A stretch of DNA of 64,000 bases from Pseudomaricurvus alkylphenolicus. GTDB lineage: Bacteria > Pseudomonadota > Gammaproteobacteria > Pseudomonadales > Cellvibrionaceae. The stretch is taken from the NCBI RefSeq assembly GCF_011683955.1, contig NZ_JAAQPI010000001.1:1240001-1304000 (forward strand). The letters are read 5' to 3'. Below are positions 25,763 through 34,729 of this stretch, piece by piece (the first letter of the stretch is position 1; every line of letters begins with the position of its first letter). The notes beneath the pieces are model-generated. The model was not told the origin of the DNA and did no database searches. It saw nothing but the letters and a program-made list of their open reading frames with translations. The position numbers and the translations under genes are program-made.

Positions 25763-26944
25763 ATGGACTTTGAGTTTTACCAACAGGAGCGCGACTTTGT
25801 AAAGGAAGTGGATCAGTTTATTCGCGACAACTACGATGAAGAGGTAATGGACGTAACGCGGGAAAATATGGCTCAAATCTGCGATACGCCCAAACGCAGA
25901 GCCTTTATGAAAAAGGTGGCAGAGAAAGGCTGGTTGGGGCTGACCTGGCCCAAAGAGTATGGCGGCAGCGATATCGATGGGGTTTACGAATACCTGCTTA
26001 ACGAGAAACTCTCATCGGTCGGGGCGCCGCAGATTGGCAAAGGTGTCGGGATTATCGGAAAAACACTGATCCGCCATGGCACTGAAAAACTCAAGCAGGA
26101 ATTTCTGCCTCAAATTCTCGATGCAGAAATTGAATTTGCCGTAGGTTATTCCGAACCCAATGCCGGCTCCGACGCGGCGGCAATGCGTCTCAAGGCCGAA
26201 CGCAAAGATCATGGCTGGGTACTTAACGGGCAAAAGATGTTTACCACCTCTGCGCATTTTGCCGACTGGTATTGGGTGGGAGCACGTACCGATCCCCAGG
26301 CCGCCAAGCACTCCGGCATTACTTTGTTCCTGGTGAAAATGGATGATCCCGGCCTCTCCATTCATGCCATGCCGACCATGGGCAAAGAACGAACCAATAT
26401 GGTTTTCTTTGATGATGTCTTTGTTCACGATGACTACCGCGTGGGCGAGCTGAACAGAGGCTTTCAGTACATCTCCGAGGCTCTGGATCTCGAGCGTTTC
26501 ACCATGTTTACCTTTTCACCGATCAAGGCGCGGGTAAATCTGCTGGTGGACTACGTCAAGACAACCAAGGTTAACGACAGGCCGCTCAAAGACGATCCGG
26601 TGATACGCCAGCGCATCAGTCAGTTGGTTACGGACTGCGAAGTGGCACGCTTGCTGGGGCTGAAGTTTGTGTCGGCGGCCATGGCGGGTGGCAAGCCTCC
26701 CACCAACGAGGCCTCCTGTTACAAATTGTTTGCCACCGAATTATCACAACGGGTTGCCAACGCTACCATGGACATTGCCTCGCCAGGCTCGCAGCTGGCA
26801 CTGGGCACGCAAACGGCGCCCCTGGGCGGACGGGCGGAGAGCACCTATACCTACACGGTGATCGACACCATCGGTGGTGGCTCTTCGGAGGTTCAAAAGA
26901 ACATTATCGCTCGGCGCAAGCTGGGATTACCGAAGAACTTTTAG
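25763..26944 (+). CDS. Acyl-CoA dehydrogenase
   Basis: A 393-residue flavoenzyme that makes a 2,3-enoyl-CoA. The FAD/substrate segment GYSEPNAGSDAAAM is at about 130-143, with NGQKMFTTSAHFADW following, and the C-terminal signature is TIGGGSSEVQKNIIARRKLG. I chose the ATG that begins MDFEFYQQERDF, with GAGG nine bases upstream. The frame stays open 129 bases upstream without a ribosome site. It leads the seven-gene rightward operon and is the same type as the ACAD that ends it (31366). Confidence 0.92.
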   Translation: MDFEFYQQERDFVKEVDQFIRDNYDEEVMDVTRENMAQICDTPKRRAFMKKVAEKGWLGLTWPKEYGGSDIDGVYEYLLNEKLSSVGAPQIGKGVGIIGKTLIRHGTEKLKQEFLPQILDAEIEFAVGYSEPNAGSDAAAMRLKAERKDHGWVLNGQKMFTTSAHFADWYWVGARTDPQAAKHSGITLFLVKMDDPGLSIHAMPTMGKERTNMVFFDDVFVHDDYRVGELNRGFQYISEALDLERFTMFTFSPIKARVNLLVDYVKTTKVNDRPLKDDPVIRQRISQLVTDCEVARLLGLKFVSAAMAGGKPPTNEASCYKLFATELSQRVANATMDIASPGSQLALGTQTAPLGGRAESTYTYTVIDTIGGGSSEVQKNIIARRKLGLPKNF

Positions 26945-26952
26945 GGCGGATT

Positions 26953-28089
26953 ATGAATTTTCTTCAAGGAGTTACGGTTCTCAATCTGGCGAGCGTCGGC
27001 CCCGCCGCAAGAGCCGCACAAACGCTGGCGGACTTTGGGGCGAATGTGATTCACATTGTGCCGGTGTCCGCCGGTGTGCAAATCGCGCCGGAGTTCTACG
27101 CCTACGGTGCCGGACGTGGCACACGACGCATGGTTTTAAACCTCAAGGCGGAGCAGGGCAAAGCGATTTTCTTTGACCTCGTACGCGAGTCACAGGTGTT
27201 GATCGAGAGCTTTCGTCCCGGTGTCGTCAATCGGCTTGGCATTGATTTCGATAAAGTTCACCAGGTCAATGCCAGATTGGTCTATTGCTCTACCAGTGGC
27301 TACGGTCAGGATGGTCCCTATTCGCAGCGGTCGGGCCATGACATTAACTATCTGGCGATGTCGGGTTATCTGGATTGCTCGGGACGCGACCGGGAGGGAC
27401 GTCCGGTATTGCCCGGCGCTACTGTCGCTGACAGCGCGGGTGGAGGTATGCACGCCTGCGTATCGATCCTGGCCGCATTGCTGGCGGGCGAGGGATGCCA
27501 CCTGGATGTAGCGGTGTGTGAAGGAGTGCTGTCACTGATGTCACTGCATATCGACAAGTATCTGGCCACCGGTGTTGCCAACACCAGTGGCAGCGATCTG
27601 TTGACGGGGCAATACGCCTGGTACGGAATTTACCGATGTAAGGATGAACAGTTTCTCGCGGTAGGGGCGATTGAACATAAGTTCTACGCCAATTTATGTC
27701 GCCTGCTCGGACTTGATCGGTATGTCGCCCAGCAATACGAACTGTCGATACAACCACAACTGCGCAAATGTCTGCAGGATCTATTCTTATCCAGGGAACG
27801 GGATCACTGGACAGCACTACTTGCCGATCAGGACACCTGTGTCACACCCGTGCTCTCTGTATCAGAGGTTACGAGTGACAGCCACTTTCGCCAGCGTGGC
27901 AACTTTCAATGGGCGCGCCATGGTTCTCACGGCGATTTTCAGCAATTGGGACGGGTGTTGGCCGGTGCTGACCGAGGGAGCGATACCCACGTGGGAAAAA
28001 CACCATCCGACAGCCGTAATATTTTGTCCGCCTGTGGCTACAGCGCGACGGATACCGAAGAGCTGATAACACTGGGAATTATTGAGTAA
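26953..28089 (+). CDS. CaiB/BaiF family protein, alpha-methylacyl-CoA racemase-like
   Basis: A 378-residue class III CoA-transferase fold protein. It has the racemase-type residues: H129 in SGHDINYLAMSG and D160 in GATVADSAGGG, the positions of the AMACR His/Asp pair. It probably interconverts (R)- and (S)-2-methylacyl-CoA so that the S-specific acyl-CoA dehydrogenases of the operon can act. The DSAGGG motif departs from the usual GD(L/F)GGG, so CoA transfer remains an alternative. It starts nine bases after the ACAD stop and ends by overlapping the next start. Confidence 0.85.
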   Translation: MNFLQGVTVLNLASVGPAARAAQTLADFGANVIHIVPVSAGVQIAPEFYAYGAGRGTRRMVLNLKAEQGKAIFFDLVRESQVLIESFRPGVVNRLGIDFDKVHQVNARLVYCSTSGYGQDGPYSQRSGHDINYLAMSGYLDCSGRDREGRPVLPGATVADSAGGGMHACVSILAALLAGEGCHLDVAVCEGVLSLMSLHIDKYLATGVANTSGSDLLTGQYAWYGIYRCKDEQFLAVGAIEHKFYANLCRLLGLDRYVAQQYELSIQPQLRKCLQDLFLSRERDHWTALLADQDTCVTPVLSVSEVTSDSHFRQRGNFQWARHGSHGDFQQLGRVLAGADRGSDTHVGKTPSDSRNILSACGYSATDTEELITLGIIE

Positions 28090-28610
28090 TGAGCATGTTG
28101 GAGATAATACCCGAGGCGGTAAAGGCGCTGATCGGAAAACCGCTTCACCACGAAGACAGTGAAATCGTTGTAGAAAGCGGCTATATCTACAACACCTGCG
28201 CGGCTGTCCAAAACGGTAATCCGTTGTTTTGGGATGAGGCGGTTTCCAACTCTATTAGCGGTGGAAAAATAGCGCCACCCACCATGCTCTCAACCTGGTT
28301 CCGGCCTCATCACTGGCGACCGGGTAGCGAAGAAGAATGCACTCCACTGCAGGCACATTTCGACCTGAAACGCTGGTTGCAACTGCCTGAAGCCATCATT
28401 TCTGACAATGAGTTGCGTTTTGGCGAGCCGGTGCGCCTGGGGGATCGGTTGCATTCCTATCAGGTGATTCGATCCATCAGCGATATTAAACAAACCAAAT
28501 TGGGTCGTGGTCGTTTTTGGGTGATTGATGTTGTCTATGAGAATCAGGATGGAGAATATGTGGGCACAGACAGTTATACCGCGCTTGGTTATGTCAGGAA
28601 CGAGGGTTAA
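28089..28610 (+). CDS. MaoC-like dehydratase N-domain protein (hydratase subunit)
   Basis: A 173-residue hot-dog protein of the FAS1-like/MaoC_dehydrat_N type: NGNPLFWDEAV and APPTMLSTWFRPHHWRPG are the usual family segments. It lacks the DxxxxH hydratase motif, so it is probably the structural half of a heteromeric hydratase with the next gene, as in the ChsH1-ChsH2 steroid hydratase. The stop of the racemase-like gene overlaps its ATG by one base (TAATG). A second ATG two codons on is also possible. Confidence 0.85.
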   Translation: MSMLEIIPEAVKALIGKPLHHEDSEIVVESGYIYNTCAAVQNGNPLFWDEAVSNSISGGKIAPPTMLSTWFRPHHWRPGSEEECTPLQAHFDLKRWLQLPEAIISDNELRFGEPVRLGDRLHSYQVIRSISDIKQTKLGRGRFWVIDVVYENQDGEYVGTDSYTALGYVRNEG

Positions 28611-28613
28611 TCA

Positions 28614-29105
28614 ATGACCGCAGATGTTCACAATCTGTGTTTGGGGGACATACACGTGGGACAATCGCTTCCTCCCCTGGAGCATGAGGTTACCGCGACC
28701 ACGGTGGTACTCGGCGCCATGGCCAGCCGCGACTGGCGGCCCATGCATCACGACCGTGACTTTGCCATCAATCGCAATGGAGCTCGGGATATTTTTTTAA
28801 ATACCCCCAATCAAGCCGCCTGGCTTGAACGACTGATTACGGATTGGAGCGGACCGAAAGGGCGGCTTGGGGCCATGAGGTTTCAGATGAAAACGTCGGT
28901 GTACCCCGGTGATCGTATGAGGCTGACGGGTAAGGTCACTGAGATTTCGCCCACAGAATGGGGCTACGGTTGGGTGGCAATGGAGTTGGCCATCCACGTG
29001 GGCAGTCGACAGGCGACGAGTTGTCAGGCAAGCGTGGCGATTGCTGTTGATCAACACAACAACCCCTGGCTCAGCCCGATTAGGCTCGAAAAAGTATCGA
29101 TGTGA
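28614..29105 (+). CDS. MaoC-like enoyl-CoA hydratase (catalytic subunit)
   Basis: A 163-residue hot-dog protein with the hydratase motif RDWRPMHHDRDFAI, whose Asp and His are the catalytic pair in R-specific hydratases. The family segment VYPGDRMRLTGKV follows. GAGGG lies before the ATG, three bases after the previous stop. With the upstream protein it should form a heteromer adding water to a bulky enoyl-CoA, which gives the tertiary alcohol cleaved by the Ltp2-like protein. That order is inferred from the mycobacterial igr system. Confidence 0.87.
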   Translation: MTADVHNLCLGDIHVGQSLPPLEHEVTATTVVLGAMASRDWRPMHHDRDFAINRNGARDIFLNTPNQAAWLERLITDWSGPKGRLGAMRFQMKTSVYPGDRMRLTGKVTEISPTEWGYGWVAMELAIHVGSRQATSCQASVAIAVDQHNNPWLSPIRLEKVSM

Positions 29106-29121
29106 ACTCAATAGGTGTTTT

Positions 29122-30306
29122 ATGGATTTAAATTATTCACAAGATCAGATCGCACTGAGTGATCTGGTACGCAACATTTGCCACGATTTTTGTGATACCA
29201 CCGTTGTCAGAAGCTGCGAAGACGACGCGTTGGGTTATGCCAAAGCTCTATGGGATCAGCTATCGCAGTCAGGCCTGTTGGGTATCGCGATAGACGAAAC
29301 CCATGGCGGTAGCAAACTGCCAATGCTTGAGAGTGCCGCCATCTACGAACAATTCGGTTATGCACTGGCACCGGTGCCACATTTCGTCAGTTCGGTGGTG
29401 AGTGCGCTGATAATCGACGGCGGCGACAATACTCAGTTACAGAATCAGTTGCTGCCGGGCGTTGCCGCCGGAGATATCATTCTCACACCCGCAAGTCTGG
29501 AGCCGGAGGGCGACTATGAACCCGAAGGCATACAGACCTCCGCCACGATGACATCCTCCGGGTATGTTCTCAAGGGCGTAAAACGCCACGTTTTCTATGC
29601 ATCTTCCGCCGATTATTTGCTGGTACTGGCTCGCACAGGAGAGAACAAAAAGGATATTGATATTTTCCTGGTACCGCGAGATGCTAAAGGTGTACAACTG
29701 ATTCAGGAACACAGTATGGCATCGGATTGTCAGTATCGAATCGAACTGAACAACGTTATTGTCGATACAAACAGCCGGATAAATGCCGAGGGAGATGGCT
29801 GGCGGCTGTGGTCCCATGTGCTCAACGAGGCCATTATTCTGGATGCAGCCAGCGCCGTGGGACTGGCAGAACGGGCACTGGAGATTACCGTTGGCTATGC
29901 CAAGGAGCGCGAGCAGTTTGATAAACCGATCGGTGCCTTCCAGGCGATTGGCCACTACCTGGCCGACTGTGCGACTGCCGTCGAAGGCGCGCGGGCGCTG
30001 GTCTATGAAGCTGCCTGGGCTCACGCTTCAGAAAAACCCTATGCGGCGTTGGCGTCCATGGCGAAGCTGTTTGCCTGCAATACCGCTCGCGATGTTACGG
30101 CCAAGGCGGAACAGATTCATGGCGGTATCGGTTTTACCATGGAGTATGACATTCAGTTATTCTTCCGCCGCGCCAAGCAACAGCAACTGAACTGGTGGGA
30201 CAGCCGATACCTGGAAAAACAAGTGGCCGCTGCGGTGTTGGACAGCGACCAACCGCTGGCGGTTGCAGACCCCTTTACAATCGAGGTGGAAAGTAAACGC
30301 TCATGA
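29122..30306 (+). CDS. Acyl-CoA dehydrogenase, heteromer-type subunit
   Basis: A 394-residue ACAD. The N-terminal helices start MDLNYSQDQIALSDLV, the middle beta domain (LTPASLEPEGDYEPEG) lacks the usual YTEP loop, and the C-terminal part has AKEREQFDKPIGAFQAIGH and HGGIGFTMEYDIQLFFRRAK. This type is found in alpha2-beta2 steroid dehydrogenases such as ChsE1-ChsE2. The partner is the next gene, joined by a four-base ATGA overlap. I chose the ATG with AGGTG upstream. An earlier in-frame ATG would overlap the MaoC gene. Confidence 0.9.
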   Translation: MDLNYSQDQIALSDLVRNICHDFCDTTVVRSCEDDALGYAKALWDQLSQSGLLGIAIDETHGGSKLPMLESAAIYEQFGYALAPVPHFVSSVVSALIIDGGDNTQLQNQLLPGVAAGDIILTPASLEPEGDYEPEGIQTSATMTSSGYVLKGVKRHVFYASSADYLLVLARTGENKKDIDIFLVPRDAKGVQLIQEHSMASDCQYRIELNNVIVDTNSRINAEGDGWRLWSHVLNEAIILDAASAVGLAERALEITVGYAKEREQFDKPIGAFQAIGHYLADCATAVEGARALVYEAAWAHASEKPYAALASMAKLFACNTARDVTAKAEQIHGGIGFTMEYDIQLFFRRAKQQQLNWWDSRYLEKQVAAAVLDSDQPLAVADPFTIEVESKRS

Positions 30307-31364
30307 TGGATCTTGCTCTGGACGAATCACAAACCCTGTTGGTGCGAAGTTTCTCGGATTTTTTTACCAAGGAATGTCCTCCGTCATTGGTGCGAGAGAC
30401 GGAATCCGAGGGTTTTTCCAGGGAACTTTGGCGGCGCTTTGCCGAAATGGGGGCGCCGGGAATGGGTTTGCCTGAAGACATGGATGGGCTCGATTGTGGT
30501 TTGTTGGAACTCTGTTTGGTGTCCGCCGCGGCTGGTAAGGTCCTGGCGCCTTTGCCGTTTGCGGAGGTTGCCGCCGCCGGGCGTTTACTGGCACGTTATT
30601 CTCAACACGCACAATTAGTGCGACGGCTTGCTCGCGGGGAAGCATTGCTGTCCCTGGCATTGCCCACCGCAAGAGTTGGCGTCAGCCAAGATATTCTGGT
30701 CCCCGGCGGCGGCGTGGCTGACGCGGTCTTGGCGCTGGAGGATGATATCTTGTGCCTTTATGGCGATGCCGACCTGCGGCGTTCGCCGACACCACCCAAT
30801 CTCGGTTCTGGCTGCCCGGCCTTTTGGCGTATGGGGAGTGAGTCCGCTGCGGAGCCGATTATTCTGGCCCAGGGAGTCGAGGCGAAACAGGCTTTCGCGA
30901 CAGCCTGGGCAGAGTGGAAGTTGCTAACGGCCGCCGCCCTGCAGGGGCTGGCGCAAAAGGCGCTCGCGATTGCGGTTGAGTACGCAAGTACGCGTGAACA
31001 GTTTGGCGTACCCATTGGCGGTTTTCAGGCGGTTTCTCATCCGCTGGCGGATTGTGCCATGGCGGTCGAAGGGGCTGAGCTGTTGGTGTGGGAAGCTGCC
31101 TGGTCGGCTGATCAGAATCCGGGGCGGTTTCAGGAATTGTGCGCCATGGCGTTGATCTTTGCGGCACAGACCGCACAGGAAACAACCTCAACCAGTTTGC
31201 ATACCCATGGCGGTTATGGTTTTACCGAAGAATACGATATTCAACTCTACTATCGAAGGGCCTGTGCCTGGGCACTGCAGGGCGGCGGCGTGAGTGAAGA
31301 GTTGTTGAGCCTGGCCAGACTCAGATCCAACATCGCCGCCAATTTTGCAGCGGGAGAGAGATAA
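30303..31364 (+). CDS. Acyl-CoA dehydrogenase, short heteromer-type subunit
   Basis: A 353-residue ACAD, shorter than the usual 380-400. The shortening lies in the central beta domain (LALPTARVGVSQDILVPGGG), which is reduced. The C-terminal helices are typical: TREQFGVPIGGFQAVSHPLA and HGGYGFTEEYDIQLYYRRA. Adjacent ACAD genes of this kind form heterotetramers in which the two subunits share FAD and substrate sites. The start overlaps the stop of its partner. The product is expected to oxidise a short-chain acyl group on a large ring or terpenoid skeleton (inference). Confidence 0.9.
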   Translation: MMDLALDESQTLLVRSFSDFFTKECPPSLVRETESEGFSRELWRRFAEMGAPGMGLPEDMDGLDCGLLELCLVSAAAGKVLAPLPFAEVAAAGRLLARYSQHAQLVRRLARGEALLSLALPTARVGVSQDILVPGGGVADAVLALEDDILCLYGDADLRRSPTPPNLGSGCPAFWRMGSESAAEPIILAQGVEAKQAFATAWAEWKLLTAAALQGLAQKALAIAVEYASTREQFGVPIGGFQAVSHPLADCAMAVEGAELLVWEAAWSADQNPGRFQELCAMALIFAAQTAQETTSTSLHTHGGYGFTEEYDIQLYYRRACAWALQGGGVSEELLSLARLRSNIAANFAAGER

Positions 31365-31365
31365 C

Positions 31366-32520
31366 ATGGACTTTCAACTGGGTGATAAGGCCGAGCAGGT
31401 GCGGCGGGACATTCGTGAATTTCTGCGCAGGGAATTTACCGAGTCCGAAAGGCAGCAGGAGCGAGTCAGTGGTGATGGTCACAACTGGTCGTTGTACAAG
31501 AAACTGGCAGCGGCGGGCTGGGTTTCGGCCGGCTGGCCGAAGGAATTCGGCGGTGGCGGCCGTGACCCCTACGAGATGCTGGCTCTCTACTGGGAGTTGT
31601 CGAAGGCGGGATTCCCCTGGTTCGGTTTACTCAATAATGGCTTTATCGGCCATACCCTTATGGCGATGGGCAGTGAACAGCAAAAGACAGAACTGGTACC
31701 CAGAATTGCGGCGGGTGATGTCCTCATTGCCCTCGGCTATACGGAACCCGGTTCCGGTTCGGATGTCGCGGCTGCGAAAACGGTAGCACGCCCGGAGGGC
31801 GACGATTGGATCATCGATGGGCAGAAAATGTTTACCACCACCGGGCACCTCGCTCAGTATATTTTTACCCTGGTGCGCACAGGGCCCCCGGAGCACAAGC
31901 ACCGCTCACTGACGATGTTTTTGGTACCGACCGACGCCGAAGGCGTGGAAATTCATCCAATTCATACCATGGGTGGTGAGAGAACCAACGGTGTGTTCTT
32001 CGATGGTGTTCGAGTCCCGGACGCGCTGCGGGTCGGCGAGGTGGATAAAGGCTGGTCGGTGGTGCGTTTCGCATTGGGGCTGGAACAGGCGATGGGGTAC
32101 GCGGATCGTCAGGAGCTGTTTCTGGAGGAGGCCGAAGCCTGGACAGCCGGAACTGAGCAGTCTGGTGAGAAAGGTGTGCTGGTACGACAGCAATTGGCGC
32201 AAATGGCCATTAACACAGAAGTCTCCAAGCTGTTGCGCTACCGTTCGACCTGGGAGCAGGCGCAGGGGATTACCGGCACCGCCTCGGGTCCAATGACCAA
32301 AGCGTTTTCCGCCGTGAAATATCTGCAGGACGCCAGAGCCTGGATGGATCTGCAGGGCCCTTTGGCGGCGTTGGAGCGCGGTGCGCAACAGGCGCCGTTG
32401 CAGGGGGCGTTTGCGGAAACCTATCGGGCTGCGCCGGTGACCACCATATATGGTGGTACGGTGGAAATCCTTCGCAGTGTGATCGCCGAGGTGGGTTTGG
32501 GGTTACCGAAGAGCCGTTAG
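31366..32520 (+). CDS. Acyl-CoA dehydrogenase
   Basis: A 384-residue ACAD of the full-length type: LGYTEPGSGSDVAA (about 121-134), DGQKMFTTTGHLAQY, and the C-terminal signature TTIYGGTVEILRSVIAEVG. It resembles the first gene of the operon rather than the two directly upstream. It starts one base after their stop with GGGAGAG as ribosome site and ends the seven-gene operon, ten bases from a convergent AraC gene. It may work on a different chain length or pair with the first ACAD. Confidence 0.92.
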   Translation: MDFQLGDKAEQVRRDIREFLRREFTESERQQERVSGDGHNWSLYKKLAAAGWVSAGWPKEFGGGGRDPYEMLALYWELSKAGFPWFGLLNNGFIGHTLMAMGSEQQKTELVPRIAAGDVLIALGYTEPGSGSDVAAAKTVARPEGDDWIIDGQKMFTTTGHLAQYIFTLVRTGPPEHKHRSLTMFLVPTDAEGVEIHPIHTMGGERTNGVFFDGVRVPDALRVGEVDKGWSVVRFALGLEQAMGYADRQELFLEEAEAWTAGTEQSGEKGVLVRQQLAQMAINTEVSKLLRYRSTWEQAQGITGTASGPMTKAFSAVKYLQDARAWMDLQGPLAALERGAQQAPLQGAFAETYRAAPVTTIYGGTVEILRSVIAEVGLGLPKSR

Positions 32521-32529
32521 AGATAACGA

Positions 32530-33522
32530 TTAACGCCTATAGTCCGAGAGCTTCTTGCCGGTCCAGCCCTTAAAGGCTCGGCGGAAATTGCTGACATTGG
32601 CGTAACCCAGCAGGTAACCGATTTCCTTGGGACTGAGCGATGTATGGGTCAGGTATTGCAGGGCCAGTTCGCGGCGTGTTGCATCAATGATCTGTTGGTA
32701 AGTGGTGTTTTCGCTTTCCAGCTGGCGCCTTAGCGTCCGCGAGCCGATGCCCAAGTGCTCGGCCATGCTATTCATGGAGGGAAAACTCCCAGGCATTTTT
32801 AACAGGGCGCGTTTGATTTTGTCACTGAGTTGGTCCTGTCCCTTCTGCTCATTGACCAATGCCTGGCACTGGCGCTCGCAGATGGCAAAGACATCTTGGT
32901 CTGCCATGGTGATGGGGTCATTCAGGCGTTCGATATCCAGCCTGATCAGGTTTTTTGGCTGATTATAGTGAATCGGGCAGTCAAACGTCTCCCGATACAA
33001 CCTCTCATCTTTCGGGGGCGGATAGGATAGATGGAGTTCCAACACAGGAAAAGGCCGGTTTGTCAGACTGGCGGACAGTTTAATGGTGCGGCTGACAAAT
33101 TCCTCCACAGCAAACGGTAACAGTTCTCCCAGTGGAAATGGCTCGCTCAACTCGCTGAACCAGACTTCTTTGCCATTGCGTGTGCAGGTGTAGTTACTGG
33201 GTGAAAGAATGTACTCGCTCAAAGCGTTGTATCGCTGAATGACATCCCGAGCCTGGCTCAAGGTGGCGCTGCTTAAAGCCGCGTAGCCCAACACACCCAG
33301 ATCACTGATGTTAAACTCTCGCCCCAGGGCGATACCGAGGTGACAGTCACCCGTAAGGGAGAGCATATTGCGTATAATCGAACGATAATCTTCGCTGTCT
33401 GCGCGAAAGCTCTCATCGCCAATCTGCTCTACACTCAGCCCGGTGTTGCAAAGCACATTCTCGGGACTGTGGCCTCTCTGTTGCATCCGCTGCAAATAAA
33501 ACGAAATTTTATTCTTTCTCAC
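32530..33522 (-). CDS. AraC family regulator
   Basis: A 330-residue regulator with an arabinose-binding-type N domain (EFNISDLGVLGYAALSSATL) and a C-terminal double HTH (SMAEHLGIGSRTLRRQLE; SPKEIGYLLGYANVSNFRRAF, then GWTGKKLSDYRR). It starts at GTG with little visible ribosome site. It is convergent with the ACAD operon and divergent, across 186 bp, from an SDR gene. That gap holds a small inverted repeat CTGTC-TTT-GACAG at 33571-33583, the only candidate site I see there. Confidence 0.88.
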   Translation of the reverse strand: MRKNKISFYLQRMQQRGHSPENVLCNTGLSVEQIGDESFRADSEDYRSIIRNMLSLTGDCHLGIALGREFNISDLGVLGYAALSSATLSQARDVIQRYNALSEYILSPSNYTCTRNGKEVWFSELSEPFPLGELLPFAVEEFVSRTIKLSASLTNRPFPVLELHLSYPPPKDERLYRETFDCPIHYNQPKNLIRLDIERLNDPITMADQDVFAICERQCQALVNEQKGQDQLSDKIKRALLKMPGSFPSMNSMAEHLGIGSRTLRRQLESENTTYQQIIDATRRELALQYLTHTSLSPKEIGYLLGYANVSNFRRAFKGWTGKKLSDYRR

Positions 33523-33708
33523 ATTAAACCGGTCAGTGGTGTCTCATAGGTTTCGTTTGCCAGTATAGGGCTGTCTTTGACAGATGGCCAGATCCGACAC
33601 CCGAAAGGTCAGTCTTGAACTGTCCTGTTGCTATAGCTTGTGGCGTCGGAGCAATACCATGACTGCATAACCGAAATGCATTTTTATTGACGATTTTACG
33701 AGGTTGGG

Positions 33709-34599
33709 ATGAAAGTACTCGAAGGCAAAGCCGCAGTGGTTACCGGGGCGGGGCGCGGTGTCGGTCGCGCGCACTGTTTGCAACTGGCCAACGCTGGTGC
33801 CGCTGTTGTTGTGAATGATGTGGATGGTGCCGAGGCTGAAAAAGTCGTTACTGAGATCGTAGAAAGAGGGGGGCGGGCAGTTGCGAATACCGATGACATC
33901 AGCAGGCTCGATGGGGCCACCGGATTGGTTAGCTGCTGTGTCGACAGTTTCGGTGCGATCGATATCATGTTGGCGAATGCGGGAGTGGTCAGGGACCGAA
34001 CGTTTCTGAAAATGTCCGAGGAGGAACTGGGTCTGGTGATCGATGTTCATCTGAAAGGCACTTTTTTTTGTCTGCAACAGGCGGCTCTGAGGATGAAAGA
34101 ACAGGGACAGGGCGGTTCTCTGATTACCACAGTTTCGGCAGCTCACTTTGGCAACTTCGGTCAGGCGAACTATGCGGCTGCCAAAGGCGGTATCGCCTCG
34201 CTCACCTATACCCTGGCGCTTGAGTTGGCCCGTTATGGTATCCGTGTCAATGGAATTTCGCCCCTGGCGACCACGCGCATGTCGGATACCTTCAAGGGGG
34301 AGGACGGCAAGGAGGTGGAAATGCCGTTCTTTGACCCGGAGCTTAATGGTCCCATGGTGATTTACCTGTGCAGCGTCCAGGGCAACTACATTTCCGGTCA
34401 GATATTTGGTACCGGAGGGGAGCGCATCACCCTGCTCAGTCAACCGAGCTATGGTAACGGGATCTATATGCCAGGGGGATGGAGCCTGGAGAAAATCGAC
34501 CAGCATTTTCGCAGCCATTTGGGGCAACAGCTGGAGCCGATTGGTCTGATGAAAACACCGTATCCATTTTACAAGGGCATTCTGGCGCCAGAAAAATGA
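33709..34599 (+). CDS. Short-chain dehydrogenase, MFE-2/HSD17B4-like
   Basis: A 296-residue SDR: TGAGRGVGRAHCL cofactor motif, NDVDG acidic region, ANAGVVRDRTF, active-site Ser in TTVSAAHFGNFG and YAAAKGG Tyr-Lys pair, then YGIRVNGISP. The pattern resembles the (3R)-hydroxyacyl-CoA dehydrogenase domain of peroxisomal multifunctional enzyme 2, which works with MaoC-type R-hydratases such as those in this window. Its last 60 residues (YMPGGWSLEKIDQHF) are beyond the core fold. A GAGGTTGGG ribosome site precedes the ATG. Confidence 0.9.
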   Translation: MKVLEGKAAVVTGAGRGVGRAHCLQLANAGAAVVVNDVDGAEAEKVVTEIVERGGRAVANTDDISRLDGATGLVSCCVDSFGAIDIMLANAGVVRDRTFLKMSEEELGLVIDVHLKGTFFCLQQAALRMKEQGQGGSLITTVSAAHFGNFGQANYAAAKGGIASLTYTLALELARYGIRVNGISPLATTRMSDTFKGEDGKEVEMPFFDPELNGPMVIYLCSVQGNYISGQIFGTGGERITLLSQPSYGNGIYMPGGWSLEKIDQHFRSHLGQQLEPIGLMKTPYPFYKGILAPEK

Positions 34600-34729
34600 C
34601 TGTACGGACATCAATCAAACCACGGGACTTTACGGTGTGTTTTGTCCAACTATTGCGGTGTTTTTGAGCATTGTTCGGCTCTAAACCCGTTGCTACGATG
34701 ATCATCAAACCGTAAAAGAGAAGCTAGCG

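Noticed and set aside
33631-34614. Long minus-strand open frame of 327 codons
   Set aside because: It lies fully antisense to a well-supported SDR gene, has low-complexity-like sequence without a recognisable domain and no ribosome site.
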